Source: RGIG6178 sp045612885 (GTDB lineage: Bacteria; Bacillota_I; Bacilli_A; RFN20; DUOF01). Taken from it: a stretch of DNA of 26,145 bases. The stretch is taken from positions 1-26,145 of the forward strand of contig JAZKZZ010000017.1 of assembly GCA_045612885.1 (NCBI GenBank), written 5' to 3'. Under the pieces are notes generated by a model that was given only the letters and a program-made list of their open reading frames with translations, had not been told where the DNA came from and made no database searches. A program made the translations under genes and the position numbers. Each line of letters opens with the position of its first letter. Positions within the stretch are counted from its first letter, which is position 1. Shown here piece by piece: positions 6,356 through 13,346 of this stretch.

Positions 6356-8746
6356 TTAAGCCATACGAGTATATGATACTCTTTGTTGATCAATACTTCT
6401 AGTATATAAGACATGAATATAAAAATTGAATGCTGACTGAATAGATACTTTATCCATCATATTTGTTCTATATATAGTTGATATAAGACTTGATATTTGA
6501 TCAGGTCCATTATCCGTAAATATGTATTCTTTAGTCCCATCAACATCATAGTAATAAAAGACATCAGAGACTTGTATGATATTAGTACTATCTGATTTAA
6601 ATCCTAAAAGCACTTTATTATTACTCACCACATAATAATTATTCATATATTTAACAAGATATTTATTAGGAGCAGCCTTAACTGAATCTTTCAAATCTTG
6701 TAGCAATGTTCCATAAGCATTTGACCCATCTTCTGTAGACATATCAAAATAGTCAACTTGCCAATCATCTGCATTTGCGCTAGCACGATAATATGATTTT
6801 TTCAAATTAATGCTATTAATCGCGGTATCAGTTATTATACTTGAGGTTTTGTTAATTGACATATTTTTAAATTGAGTTGTATAGTTAAAATTCATCGTAC
6901 CAACACCATTAATGTTCTCATTGGTATATGTTAATGATGTTTGCCCACTACACTCAGGAATCTCTACTTCAGATATACATCCCTTTACATCTGTTATAGT
7001 TTGATAAGAAGCAACAGAGAATGACATATCATTCGCAGCATGACTTGTATACATAGTGTACATATCACCAATAGTATTTAATCCCCAAATTGTTAAAGTC
7101 TCAGTTATTAATGCACCAGTAATTCTACCAGTTAAATCATCTCTTCTTGAACCTTCACTAAATAACATTAATTGAGGTGATGCATCTAATCCACCAATAA
7201 TATTGGAAAGAACAGCTTTTTCACATCTATCTGCATATTTATACTCTTGGTTTAGTTCCCCATCTCCAACAATGGAAGATAATACTGATAAGGCACCACT
7301 AGGTACACCAACCTTATATGCTTGTTTATCACAAACGTCTTTATGAGTATTATAATATTTCATTATATCATCATATCCTGAACCAAATCTGTTTAGTACT
7401 TTGTTATTTTTTAAATCCGGAGTATTGTAAAGAAATAAATTAGATTGTACATCACCAATTTCATAATGATATACAGGAACATTTAGATCAACTTCTTCAA
7501 ATGCCTTTTTAATAAGTTCACACCATTTATCGCCAGTTATATTATTTTTTTCTTCCATTTCTTTTTTAGCAGCTCTACCAGCAAAGAAACCAATCACCGC
7601 ACCAGCAGCAGCACCTATTACAGTTCCTACTCCTGGTATGACACTACCTATTGCAGCACCAATACCAGCACCAGCTGCAACGGAAAACAAATCTTCAGCA
7701 AGCTGTATCAAGAAATTAATAAATGCACTATTTTCAATTGCACAGTTATCCAAATAACTAGACTCATTATTAAATAATGACATCATATCGCCTATATTAA
7801 TAGGATTATTTGTTCCATCCAAGTAGTAGTCTGTACCAATCTTTTGTTCAATAAATCCTTTCGAAGTAACAAGAAGTAAGAAATCATCTTCTTGTTCAAT
7901 ATGTTCTTTTAGTTCACCTAAATCTATTTCTTCAAGGGATTGAGTTGATGTTCCTTTTGATGATTTGTGAGAGGTTTCAGATACTTTAGTTCTCTTAGAC
8001 ATTGCTTCTATTAAACTACTATAGTAACCGGTAGCATCCATTCGATCTAAATCATCAATCTTTGAAGTCCCATCATCCATAATGCCTGCAGGATCTAGTT
8101 GTTTATCTGTTAAGATATCTACTAATTGTCCCTGATGGAAAAATAAAATCATTGCATTTCCTGCATAATCAGAATATCCCTTAGTCGCCATTTCAGTTGC
8201 ATATATACACATATCAAGTTTAGAATTATTACTACCATAATTACATGCATAATTTCGCAATTCATCAGTAAAATTAGCCTCAATAGTATCATTTTTTGTA
8301 TCAACTAACCCTGTAAGATAACCAAACCATGTACTTCCAGTTTTACCATAATTAGCAAATGAACTTGCAGTAGTATAATACATTAATACATTATCTGAAG
8401 AATCGTCTCCATTTAATAAACTTACTTTAATACCATATCCCATAACTATCTTGGTTAATGTAGAGGCACAACCTATACCTGAAGACTCACCACAATTTTG
8501 AACCTTGTTAGTTTCTGTGAATTTTTCATTATCTATAATAAGCGCAAAGTCTCTTTTTGCGCCTAAATACCCAAAATATAAATCTTCACTCATTGGTCGA
8601 AGCGTCATAAAAGAAGGTGTAGATGGAAGGTCTACAACTGCTGTAGTATTAGACTCATTTCCCACCTTACATGCACAAGCACTAGCTGTTATTATAGTTA
8701 TAACAAAAACTAGTAACATAGATGTTAACTTAAAAACTTTTCGCAT
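6356..8746 (-). CDS. Large predicted lipoprotein with central glycine-zipper segment, function unknown
   Basis: A 796-residue secreted or anchored protein that I do not recognise. Residues 1-24 look like a lipoprotein signal: K-R positive start, hydrophobic 10-20, and A-S-A-C with Cys24 (a second Cys follows at 26). The -3 residue is Ala rather than the usual Leu, so lipidation is likely but not certain. Residues about 356-391 are a G/A-x-x-x-G zipper (GAGIGAAIGSVIPGVG... then GAAAGAVIGFFAG), hydrophobic enough to enter a membrane and followed by a Lys/Glu-rich stretch. Ten further cysteines (85, 93, 168, 180, 335, 409, 472, 508, 590, 599) allow five disulphides. The C-terminal third is rich in Tyr, Asn, Ser and Thr. 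It has its own promoter and AAGGAG site and heads an operon with the SHOCT-like membrane protein. Confidence 0.8.
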   Translation of the reverse strand: MRKVFKLTSMLLVFVITIITASACACKVGNESNTTAVVDLPSTPSFMTLRPMSEDLYFGYLGAKRDFALIIDNEKFTETNKVQNCGESSGIGCASTLTKIVMGYGIKVSLLNGDDSSDNVLMYYTTASSFANYGKTGSTWFGYLTGLVDTKNDTIEANFTDELRNYACNYGSNNSKLDMCIYATEMATKGYSDYAGNAMILFFHQGQLVDILTDKQLDPAGIMDDGTSKIDDLDRMDATGYYSSLIEAMSKRTKVSETSHKSSKGTSTQSLEEIDLGELKEHIEQEDDFLLLVTSKGFIEQKIGTDYYLDGTNNPINIGDMMSLFNNESSYLDNCAIENSAFINFLIQLAEDLFSVAAGAGIGAAIGSVIPGVGTVIGAAAGAVIGFFAGRAAKKEMEEKNNITGDKWCELIKKAFEEVDLNVPVYHYEIGDVQSNLFLYNTPDLKNNKVLNRFGSGYDDIMKYYNTHKDVCDKQAYKVGVPSGALSVLSSIVGDGELNQEYKYADRCEKAVLSNIIGGLDASPQLMLFSEGSRRDDLTGRITGALITETLTIWGLNTIGDMYTMYTSHAANDMSFSVASYQTITDVKGCISEVEIPECSGQTSLTYTNENINGVGTMNFNYTTQFKNMSINKTSSIITDTAINSINLKKSYYRASANADDWQVDYFDMSTEDGSNAYGTLLQDLKDSVKAAPNKYLVKYMNNYYVVSNNKVLLGFKSDSTNIIQVSDVFYYYDVDGTKEYIFTDNGPDQISSLISTIYRTNMMDKVSIQSAFNFYIHVLYTRSIDQQRVSYTRMA

Positions 8747-8769
8747 AACACCACTCCTTATATAGTATA

Positions 8770-8798
8770 ATTCTACTATTATTTTAAATAATATTCAA
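8770..8798 (-). promoter_or_regulatory. Sigma-A-like promoter of the lipoprotein operon
   Basis: On the minus strand, TTGAAT (8798-8793) and TAGAAT (8775-8770) are spaced 17 bases apart. This leaves a leader of about 17-20 bases with AAGGAG just before the ATG at 8746. A second -10-like TATACT lies just downstream but has no matching -35. Confidence 0.6.
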
Positions 8799-8845
8799 CT
8801 ACATTTAAATGCTTTAAATACACTTGTTAGTTTTTAAAACTAATA

Positions 8846-9361
8846 TTATTCATCATGTAATAAGAAATCTTTTCCTTTAATAACTTCATTTCTAGCTAAA
8901 GAAATATAATTTTGTTGTCTTAATATTTCATAAACTACGATTGCTACACAATTAGATAAATTCAAACTTCTAGCATCATCTTTCATTGGCAAACGATAAC
9001 AATATTCAAGATGATCTTTTAAAATCTCTTTAGGTATACCTGTACTTTCTTTACCAAACATCACAAAAATTTCTTCATCAGTATTGGAAAAATCCACTTC
9101 ACTAGGAGCTTTAAATCCATATCTAGTTATATAGTGAACTCGAGGGTTATTATTCTTCAATAGAAACTCTTTATAATTATTATAATATTCATATTCAAAT
9201 CCTACTAAATAGTCCATTCCTGCTCTTTGTAAGCCTTTATCATCGATAGTATATGTTAAAGGTCCAATAATATGTAATCTAGTACCACTAGCCTTACAAG
9301 TTCTCATGATATTTCCAGTATTCATTGGTTTCTCTGGCTCAAATAATACAACATTAATCAT
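8846..9361 (-). CDS. trmL: tRNA (cytidine(34)/cmnm5U(34)-2'-O)-methyltransferase TrmL
   Basis: A SPOUT-class methyltransferase that methylates the 2'-O of the wobble nucleotide in some leucine tRNAs using S-adenosylmethionine. The 171-residue length is right for the minimal TrmL form, without the extra N-terminal domain of TrmH. Motif 1 N-T-G-N-x-x-R is at 14-20, motif 2 F-G-K-E-S-T-G-I-P at 102-110, and motif 3 S-L-N-L-S at 132-136, in the trefoil-knot region. The ATG overlaps the stop of the upstream 53-codon ORF by four bases (ATGA), which points to translational coupling. Confidence 0.95.
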   Translation of the reverse strand: MINVVLFEPEKPMNTGNIMRTCKASGTRLHIIGPLTYTIDDKGLQRAGMDYLVGFEYEYYNNYKEFLLKNNNPRVHYITRYGFKAPSEVDFSNTDEEIFVMFGKESTGIPKEILKDHLEYCYRLPMKDDARSLNLSNCVAIVVYEILRQQNYISLARNEVIKGKDFLLHDE

Positions 9362-9519
9362 TTTCTATTCACCCTATTCTTATTAATCAATATCTTTCTT
9401 TGCTTATCATTCATCTTTAATACTATAAATAGATATATCAATATAATAATCGCTATAACTATTGAAATGATAAATAGAATATTATTTACCTTATCCATAC
9501 TCTCTAAAAAGTTATCCAT
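9358..9519 (-). CDS. Small single-span membrane protein coupled to trmL
   Basis: A short reading frame of 53 codons. It has a polar start (M-D-N-F-L-E-S-M-D-K), a long Ile/Leu/Val-rich span at about residues 14-35 that would cross the membrane once, and a basic, polar tail (K-M-N-D-K-Q-R-K...N-R-K). The stop TGA shares four bases with the trmL start, the same tight overlap seen in real operon pairs in this window. An in-frame ATG at 9531 would add M-V-K-V. Neither start has an ideal ribosome site: AAGG sits only two bases from the ATG at 9519. No family is recognised, and the gene is supported by composition and coupling only. Confidence 0.55.
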   Translation of the reverse strand: MDNFLESMDKVNNILFIISIVIAIIILIYLFIVLKMNDKQRKILINKNRVNRK

Positions 9520-9548
9520 TACCTTCACCATTAACAATAATACTATAT

Positions 9549-9578
9549 AAAATAAAAAAATTCTACTTTAGTAGAATC
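9549..9578 (-). terminator. Intrinsic terminator after the CwlJ-like hydrolase gene
   Basis: On the minus strand, ATTCTAC and GTAGAAT pair around a TAAA loop (9577-9560) and are followed by TTTTTTATTTTAT. This begins three bases after the stop at 9581. The small ORF upstream of trmL starts about 20-30 bases further on, leaving no room for a standard promoter between them. Confidence 0.85.
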
Positions 9579-9580
9579 TT

Positions 9581-10000
9581 TTATATACCACAACCACTTA
9601 TCTTTTCAGGATTATAGAAACAATGATTTTTATACCTTCCATTCAATATTCCCCAAAACTCCTTCTTACACTCTTTTCCTTTTCCTGGATTTTGAAAATA
9701 TAAAGCTTTAGTAGCAGGATGTCCCCTCCAGTAATCTAAACCTTTTTTAGCAAGATTTTTAATCTTACTATTAACTGGAGCATTGAATAGTTTTGTATTA
9801 ACTCCCGCAAAATTTCCCTTTTGATACACCATCTTTTGAACACTAGTAATATTTTTAAATGGTTTACATTTATAAACAATACGATTAACTCCAGTATTAG
9901 CCACTAATAGCATACCTGTATTTCCTTCGCCTAGTGCTTCACTCTTAATTAATCTTGCTAATGTTTCTATATCTTTAGTAGTATATTTCACTCTTCCCAT
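9581..10000 (-). CDS. SleB/CwlJ-family cell wall hydrolase (spore cortex type)
   Basis: A Hydrolase_2 family (SleB/CwlJ) protein of 139 residues, whose relatives cut spore cortex peptidoglycan during germination. The family core starts at residue 9 with D-I-E-T-L-A-R-L-I-K-S-E-A-L-G-E-G; Glu21 is in the position of the catalytic glutamate. It continues with V-N-R, F-K-N-I-T-S-V-Q and Y-Q-K-G-N-F, and ends with H-C-F-Y-N-P. There is no signal peptide or SPOR/PG-binding domain, as in CwlJ and unlike SleB. An upstream GTG at 10012 is rejected because it lies inside the GAGG site that serves the ATG at 10000. Spore genes elsewhere in the window make a germination role plausible. An autolysin role is the alternative. 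Confidence 0.85.
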   Translation of the reverse strand: MGRVKYTTKDIETLARLIKSEALGEGNTGMLLVANTGVNRIVYKCKPFKNITSVQKMVYQKGNFAGVNTKLFNAPVNSKIKNLAKKGLDYWRGHPATKALYFQNPGKGKECKKEFWGILNGRYKNHCFYNPEKISGCGI

Positions 10001-10029
10001 CTTAATATACACCTCATATAATGATATGC

Positions 10030-10057
10030 ATAAAAAAAAGGAAGGTTACCCTTCCTT
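10030..10057 (-). terminator. Intrinsic terminator with GTAA tetraloop
   Basis: On the minus strand, AAGGAAGG and CCTTCCTT form a perfect 8-bp stem closed by GTAA, a GNRA-type loop, and are followed by eight Ts. It ends the transcript of the repeat protein (10078-11094), so the CwlJ-like gene needs its own promoter or readthrough. Confidence 0.9.
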
Positions 10058-10077
10058 ATATATTTTGAATGTCTTTA

Positions 10078-11094
10078 TTATTTTCCGCCCCTACCATTAT
10101 TAGCTGGTTTTTTAGAAGATTTTGTATTTCCTGGAGCTGGCTTTTTAGGAGATTTTGTATTTTCTTGAGTTTCGTTTAAAATTCTCCTTATTTCTTTTCT
10201 TATTGCTTTATGATTAGCAATAGTCATAAGTTGAGCGTCTGTGTAATTTTCAGGAGATTGAGCTAAGATTTTATCTACATCTTTTTTGTATATATTTTCT
10301 AACTCTTTTAACTCCTTCAAATTAAATGATTTTAAATCTTCTTCAAAAGTTTTATCCTTAGCGTGTTTATAATAAGCTTCTCTTTCCTCTTTAGTTAAAT
10401 CTTTAATAGCAAACTTACCTTTAGTTGATTCCTTCTTAACTGGTTCTTCTTTTACTGGTTCTTCTTTTACTGGTTCCTTCTTAACCGGTTCCTTCTTAGC
10501 AGGTTGTTTTTTAGTCTTACCTTTTTTAGCCTTTTTCTCTTTTGCCGGTTCTTCTTTTACTGGTTCTTCTTTTAGAGGAGCTTCTTTTTGTTTTGCAGCA
10601 GCGTTTTCCCAACATTCTACATATTGTTGAGCTTTCTCTATATCGTTTTCTTTTAACAGTTTTTCAATATCCTTCAATATTTTCTTCTTGTCTTTTTCAG
10701 GTATATCCTTCAGATCCTTAAGAGCTTCCTTTGTTCTATCTAATAAATCTTTCTTAGTCTTAGCTAGTTCTTTAGCCTTAGCTTTCTCTTGTGCTCTTTG
10801 AGGATTAGGTTTGAATAAATTTTTAAAGAAATTAACCGTTTTTTTACCAAAATCCCAAACAACTTTTCCGACACCTGCAACACCAGCACCAGCTGCAACA
10901 GTTGCTGCACCAACTGCAACTGCTGAAGTTACTGAGCTAACAGCAGCAGCGGTTGCTACACTAGCTCCAAGAGCTGGAAGAAGGAAACTAACACCAACAA
11001 CAGCAACTGCAGCTACTGAAGCACCTCCAACTATTCTCTTGACCCATGTCCAGAATCCTGATTTTTTCTTTTCATTTTCTCTCTCATTAGCCAT
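10078..11094 (-). CDS. Gly/Ala-rich membrane-associated protein with coiled coil and K-E-P-V repeats, function unknown
   Basis: 338 residues, not recognised. Residues 1-20 are basic and polar. Residues 21-79 are a long Gly/Ala/Val/Ser segment with many small-xxx-small spacings, long enough for two membrane helices. Residues 101-171 are highly charged and helical, probably coiled coil. Next come five-residue repeats of the form K-x-E-P-V (172-186 and 198-224), then a second charged helical region (235-305) and a Lys/Pro/Asn/Gly tail. There is no cleavable signal. The ATG at 11106 sits on top of the AAAGGA site, so the ATG at 11094 is taken as the start. A nearly perfect promoter (11126-11154) drives it, so it is probably well expressed. 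The architecture suggests a membrane-anchored structural protein, which is inference. Confidence 0.75.
   Translation of the reverse strand: MANERENEKKKSGFWTWVKRIVGGASVAAVAVVGVSFLLPALGASVATAAAVSSVTSAVAVGAATVAAGAGVAGVGKVVWDFGKKTVNFFKNLFKPNPQRAQEKAKAKELAKTKKDLLDRTKEALKDLKDIPEKDKKKILKDIEKLLKENDIEKAQQYVECWENAAAKQKEAPLKEEPVKEEPAKEKKAKKGKTKKQPAKKEPVKKEPVKEEPVKEEPVKKESTKGKFAIKDLTKEEREAYYKHAKDKTFEEDLKSFNLKELKELENIYKKDVDKILAQSPENYTDAQLMTIANHKAIRKEIRRILNETQENTKSPKKPAPGNTKSSKKPANNGRGGK
10425..10580 (-). repeat. 15-bp tandem repeats coding for K-E-E-P-V units
   Basis: Units of 15 bases reading on the plus strand as GGTTCTTCTTTTACT with small changes occur about five to six times at 10425-10506 and again two to three times at 10547-10580. 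The copies next to each other are nearly identical at DNA level, suggesting recent expansion by slippage. Between them lies a Lys-rich stretch. Confidence 0.8.
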
Positions 11095-11125
11095 ATAAAG
11101 ACACATCCTTTCATACGATATTTAC

Positions 11126-11154
11126 ATTATAAATCGAAAGCATCCGACTTTCAA
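11126..11154 (-). promoter_or_regulatory. Strong sigma-A promoter of the repeat protein
   Basis: On the minus strand, TTGAAA (11154-11149) and TATAAT (11131-11126) are spaced exactly 17 bases apart. This is the best match to the housekeeping consensus in the window. The spacer holds a small GAAAG...CTTTC inverted repeat. The promoter starts about 20 bases after the dtd stop, and no terminator is seen between. Confidence 0.85.
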
Positions 11155-11174
11155 GCATTTTTTTTCATATCTCG

Positions 11175-11612
11175 CTAATTTTCTAAAAAAATCGTGAAAG
11201 GTCCATCATTTTCTAGATTTACTTTCATGTCAGCACCAAAAATTCCATCTTTGACCACTATTCCTAGCTTTTCTAATTCCAAATTAAATAGATTATATAA
11301 GTTGATTGCTTTATCTCTAGGAGCAGCATTTAAAAAATCAGGTCTATTGCCTCCGTTTGTGTTCGCATATAATGTGAATTGAGATATTGATAATATCTCA
11401 CCATTAACCGTTTTAATATCTAAATTAGTTTTTCCATTCCCATCATGAAAAACTCGAAGCTTTGATATTTTTAGAGCCATTGATTTAATATTTTCTTCTT
11501 CATCTTCTTTGCCTATACCAACTAGCAATAAATAACCTTTATCTATCTTATTGTGTATTTTATTATCTATTGTAACACTGCTATGATTAACAACTTGTAA
11601 TATTACTCTCAT
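11175..11612 (-). CDS. dtd: D-aminoacyl-tRNA deacylase
   Basis: DTD removes D-amino acids (and glycine from tRNA-Ala) that were wrongly attached to tRNA. The 145-residue length is typical. The signature S-Q-F-T-L-Y-A (77-83), the G-N-R-P-D-F segment (88-93) and the C-terminal F-G-A-D-M...N-D-G-P-F-T (125-140) are all present. The Gly137-Pro138 pair is the chiral-selectivity Gly-cisPro motif, and Phe139 replaces the usual Val. A GAGGGAATATTA ribosome site precedes the ATG. In many Firmicutes dtd follows relA; here it stands alone, divergent from rarA. Confidence 0.96.
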   Translation of the reverse strand: MRVILQVVNHSSVTIDNKIHNKIDKGYLLLVGIGKEDEEENIKSMALKISKLRVFHDGNGKTNLDIKTVNGEILSISQFTLYANTNGGNRPDFLNAAPRDKAINLYNLFNLELEKLGIVVKDGIFGADMKVNLENDGPFTIFLEN

Positions 11613-11639
11613 TAATATTCCCTCTTTTTCTTTTTTCTC

Positions 11640-11668
11640 TTACAATATTAGCACATCTAAGCTATAAT
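11640..11668 (+). promoter_or_regulatory. Sigma-A promoter of rarA
   Basis: TTACAA (11640-11645) and TATAAT (11663-11668) are spaced 17 bases apart, followed by AAGGAAGTG and the rarA ATG at 11688. A minus-strand pair, TTACAT (11672-11667) and TAATAT (11650-11645) with a 16-base spacer, lies in the same bases and could serve dtd. Confidence 0.65.
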
Positions 11669-11672
11669 GTAA
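11645..11672 (-). promoter_or_regulatory. Candidate promoter of dtd overlapping the rarA promoter
   Basis: On the minus strand, TTACAT and TAATAT have a 16-base spacer. It is weaker than the rarA promoter on the other strand and occupies almost the same bases, so the two polymerases could not bind together. Confidence 0.45.
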
Positions 11673-11687
11673 AAAGGAAGTGAAATT

Positions 11688-12953
11688 ATGATAAAAAATG
11701 AACCTTTAGCATATCGTTTAAGACCTACCACATTAGATGAAGTATATGGTCAAGAGCATTTAACAAAAGAAAATGGATTTCTAAAAAAATGCATTGATAA
11801 TAATACTATTTTTTCAATGATACTTTATGGTAACCCTGGGTGTGGTAAAACAACACTTGCTACTATTATTGCAAATTCATTAGGTTTACATTATAGAATT
11901 CTAAATGCTACTACCTCTAATAAAAAAGAAATGGAAACTATTATTGAAGAGGCAAAAATGTATGGACATTTATTAGTTATTATCGATGAAGTACATAGAC
12001 TAAATAAAGATAAGCAAGATTACTTATTGTCATATCTAGAAAGTGGTCTTATAAGTATGATTGGTGCTACTACTAGCAATCCATATCACTCTATCAATCC
12101 TGCTATTAGATCCAGATGCCATATTTTAAAATTAAAAGAATTAAAAACATCAGACATTGAAAATATCCTAAAAAATGCTTTAGTTAGTGAAAAAGGATTG
12201 AATAATAAATATAGTTGTGATGAAATCGTTATCTCTAATTTAGCTAAAATTAGTAATGGTGACGTTAGATTTGCACTAAACAATTTAGAAGTTCTAGCAC
12301 TAACTTGTAATGACAACCACATAAGCGAAGAAGATCTAAATGAAAAGGTCCAAGGTGCTAATCTTATCTTCGATAAAAACGAAGATGGATACTACAATTC
12401 TTTAAGTGCTTTTCAAAAATCTATAAGAGGAAGCGATGTTAATGCAAGCTTATATTATTTAGCGAGACTTATTGAAGCAAATGATTTAGAAAGTATAGCA
12501 AGAAGACTATTAGTTACCGCATATGAAGATATTGGACTTGCAAACCCTAATGCGGTAGATAGAGTCTATCACGCCATAGAAACTAGTAGATTAATTGGAT
12601 TTCCTGAAGCAAGAATCCCACTTGCCTTTGCAGTCATAGATTTAGCATTATCTCCAAAAAGTAAAAGTGCTGAAGCTAGTATAGACAAGGCAATAGCTAA
12701 ATATAATGAGCATCCTCTTGATGTTCCTGATTATTTAAAATTAACTCCTGTCAATACCAAATATACTTACCCTTACGATAAAAATAACGTTTGGAAAGAT
12801 ATTGGTTATCTTCCAAGACAACTTAAAAACGAGAAATTCTATGAATATTCTTTAACAGGAAATTATGAAAAAGCTTTAGTAGAAAATTACCTCAACTTAG
12901 AAAAAAATCCTCGAGAATATGATTTATCTAAAATTATATTAGATAATAAATGA
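11688..12953 (+). CDS. rarA: Replication-associated recombination protein A (RarA/MgsA AAA+ ATPase)
   Basis: RarA is a clamp-loader-like AAA+ ATPase acting at stalled replication forks. In 421 residues it shows the opening A-Y-R-L-R-P-T-T-L-D-E-V-Y-G-Q-E-H, Walker A G-N-P-G-C-G-K-T (48-55), Walker B L-V-I-I-D-E-V-H-R (96-104) and sensor 1 I-G-A-T-T-S-N-P. The C-terminal tetramerisation region follows with E-D-I-G-L-A-N-P and P-L-A-F-A-V-I-D-L-A-L-S-P-K-S, and V-P-D-Y-L-K near the end. It is the only complete plus-strand gene here. It has its own promoter and an AAGGAAGTG site, and ends in a strong terminator. Confidence 0.97.
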   Translation: MIKNEPLAYRLRPTTLDEVYGQEHLTKENGFLKKCIDNNTIFSMILYGNPGCGKTTLATIIANSLGLHYRILNATTSNKKEMETIIEEAKMYGHLLVIIDEVHRLNKDKQDYLLSYLESGLISMIGATTSNPYHSINPAIRSRCHILKLKELKTSDIENILKNALVSEKGLNNKYSCDEIVISNLAKISNGDVRFALNNLEVLALTCNDNHISEEDLNEKVQGANLIFDKNEDGYYNSLSAFQKSIRGSDVNASLYYLARLIEANDLESIARRLLVTAYEDIGLANPNAVDRVYHAIETSRLIGFPEARIPLAFAVIDLALSPKSKSAEASIDKAIAKYNEHPLDVPDYLKLTPVNTKYTYPYDKNNVWKDIGYLPRQLKNEKFYEYSLTGNYEKALVENYLNLEKNPREYDLSKIILDNK

Positions 12954-12972
12954 TACTATCGTTATAAAAAGT

Positions 12973-13001
12973 AAAAAGATACGTCGCGTATCTTTTTATT
13001 T
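12973..13001 (+). terminator. Intrinsic terminator of rarA
   Basis: AAAAAGATACG and CGTATCTTTTT make a perfect 11-bp stem with a TCG loop, followed by ATTTTTC. It starts 20 bases after the rarA stop. The stem's A/T-rich base means it could also end minus-strand transcripts coming from the spoVA side. Confidence 0.9.
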
Positions 13002-13048
13002 TTCATACCAATAAGATTTATACTACATTTTTTTCTTTTCAAGATTAT

Positions 13049-13138
13049 CTATAATATTTTCTTATCTGCTTCAATTAAATTTCCAAGAAGATTATCGTGT
13101 TTAAAGAAAGAAGTGCCATCACATTGATCATAATCCAT
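13049..13138 (-). CDS. Possible 29-codon ORF or gene fragment
   Basis: Starts M-D-Y-D-Q-C-D-G-T-S-F-F-K-H and ends with L-I-E-A-D-K-K-I-L. A GGAAG site is 10 bases upstream of the ATG. It begins 5 bases after the preceding tiny ORF, in another frame, so the pair could be a decayed single gene. No family is recognised, and at this length chance is a real alternative. Confidence 0.25.
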   Translation of the reverse strand: MDYDQCDGTSFFKHDNLLGNLIEADKKIL

Positions 13139-13142
13139 ATTT

Positions 13143-13271
13143 TTAATTCTTCCTAACTAATTTTAGCATCCAAAATATAGGAAATACTGGACAAGTAAAT
13201 AAATGTTTGAAATCTAGATGGTTAACTACATCATCAAACTCTTCTTTCCTTTCACTATTCCATCGTTTCAT
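13143..13271 (-). CDS. Possible 42-codon ORF
   Basis: Starts M-K-R-W-N-S-E-R-K-E-E-F-D-D-V-V and has a Phe/Pro/Trp-rich middle (T-C-P-V-F-P-I-F-W-M) with a basic end. A TATAAT sits only six bases before the ATG, too near for a normal leader, and the ribosome site (AGTGG) is weak. The amino-acid mix looks protein-like, but there is no family match and no strong start signal. Confidence 0.3.
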   Translation of the reverse strand: MKRWNSERKEEFDDVVNHLDFKHLFTCPVFPIFWMLKLVRKN

Positions 13272-13346
13272 CCACTATTATAACGTCGTATCAAACAGAT
13301 TTTGTTGCCTTTTATAATGTATTTGTAACATTTTGTGTTGATTTAT

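Larger units (their letters stand above)
12954..13346. other. 393-base gap between rarA and spoVAF
   Basis: Contains the rarA terminator (12973-13001) and, on the minus strand, two tiny ORFs (13049-13138 and 13143-13271). I see no structured RNA, tRNA or clear terminator for the spoVA operon, whose 3' end faces this gap. The area just after spoVAF holds only a 4-bp AACA/TGTT hairpin. A TATAAT at 13282-13277 has no good -35. Confidence 0.7.

Noticed and set aside
10425..10580. CRISPR-like array in the short repeats
   Set aside because: Units are 15 bases, directly adjacent without spacers, keep the reading frame and encode K-E-P-V repeats.
10811..11098. Plus-strand frame rich in Ala/Thr/Pro opposite the Gly/Ala segment
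   Set aside because: Composition is a direct mirror of the real minus-strand gene, and the ribosome site, promoter and terminator all belong to the minus strand.
11132..11148. GAAAG...CTTTC inverted repeat as terminator for dtd
   Set aside because: Only a 5-bp stem with a 7-base loop and no T-run on the minus strand; it is the spacer of the next gene's promoter.
12954..13346. Structured RNA or riboswitch in the gap
   Set aside because: Only the rarA terminator shows strong pairing; no known motif or long stem could be found by eye, although a covariance-model scan was not possible.
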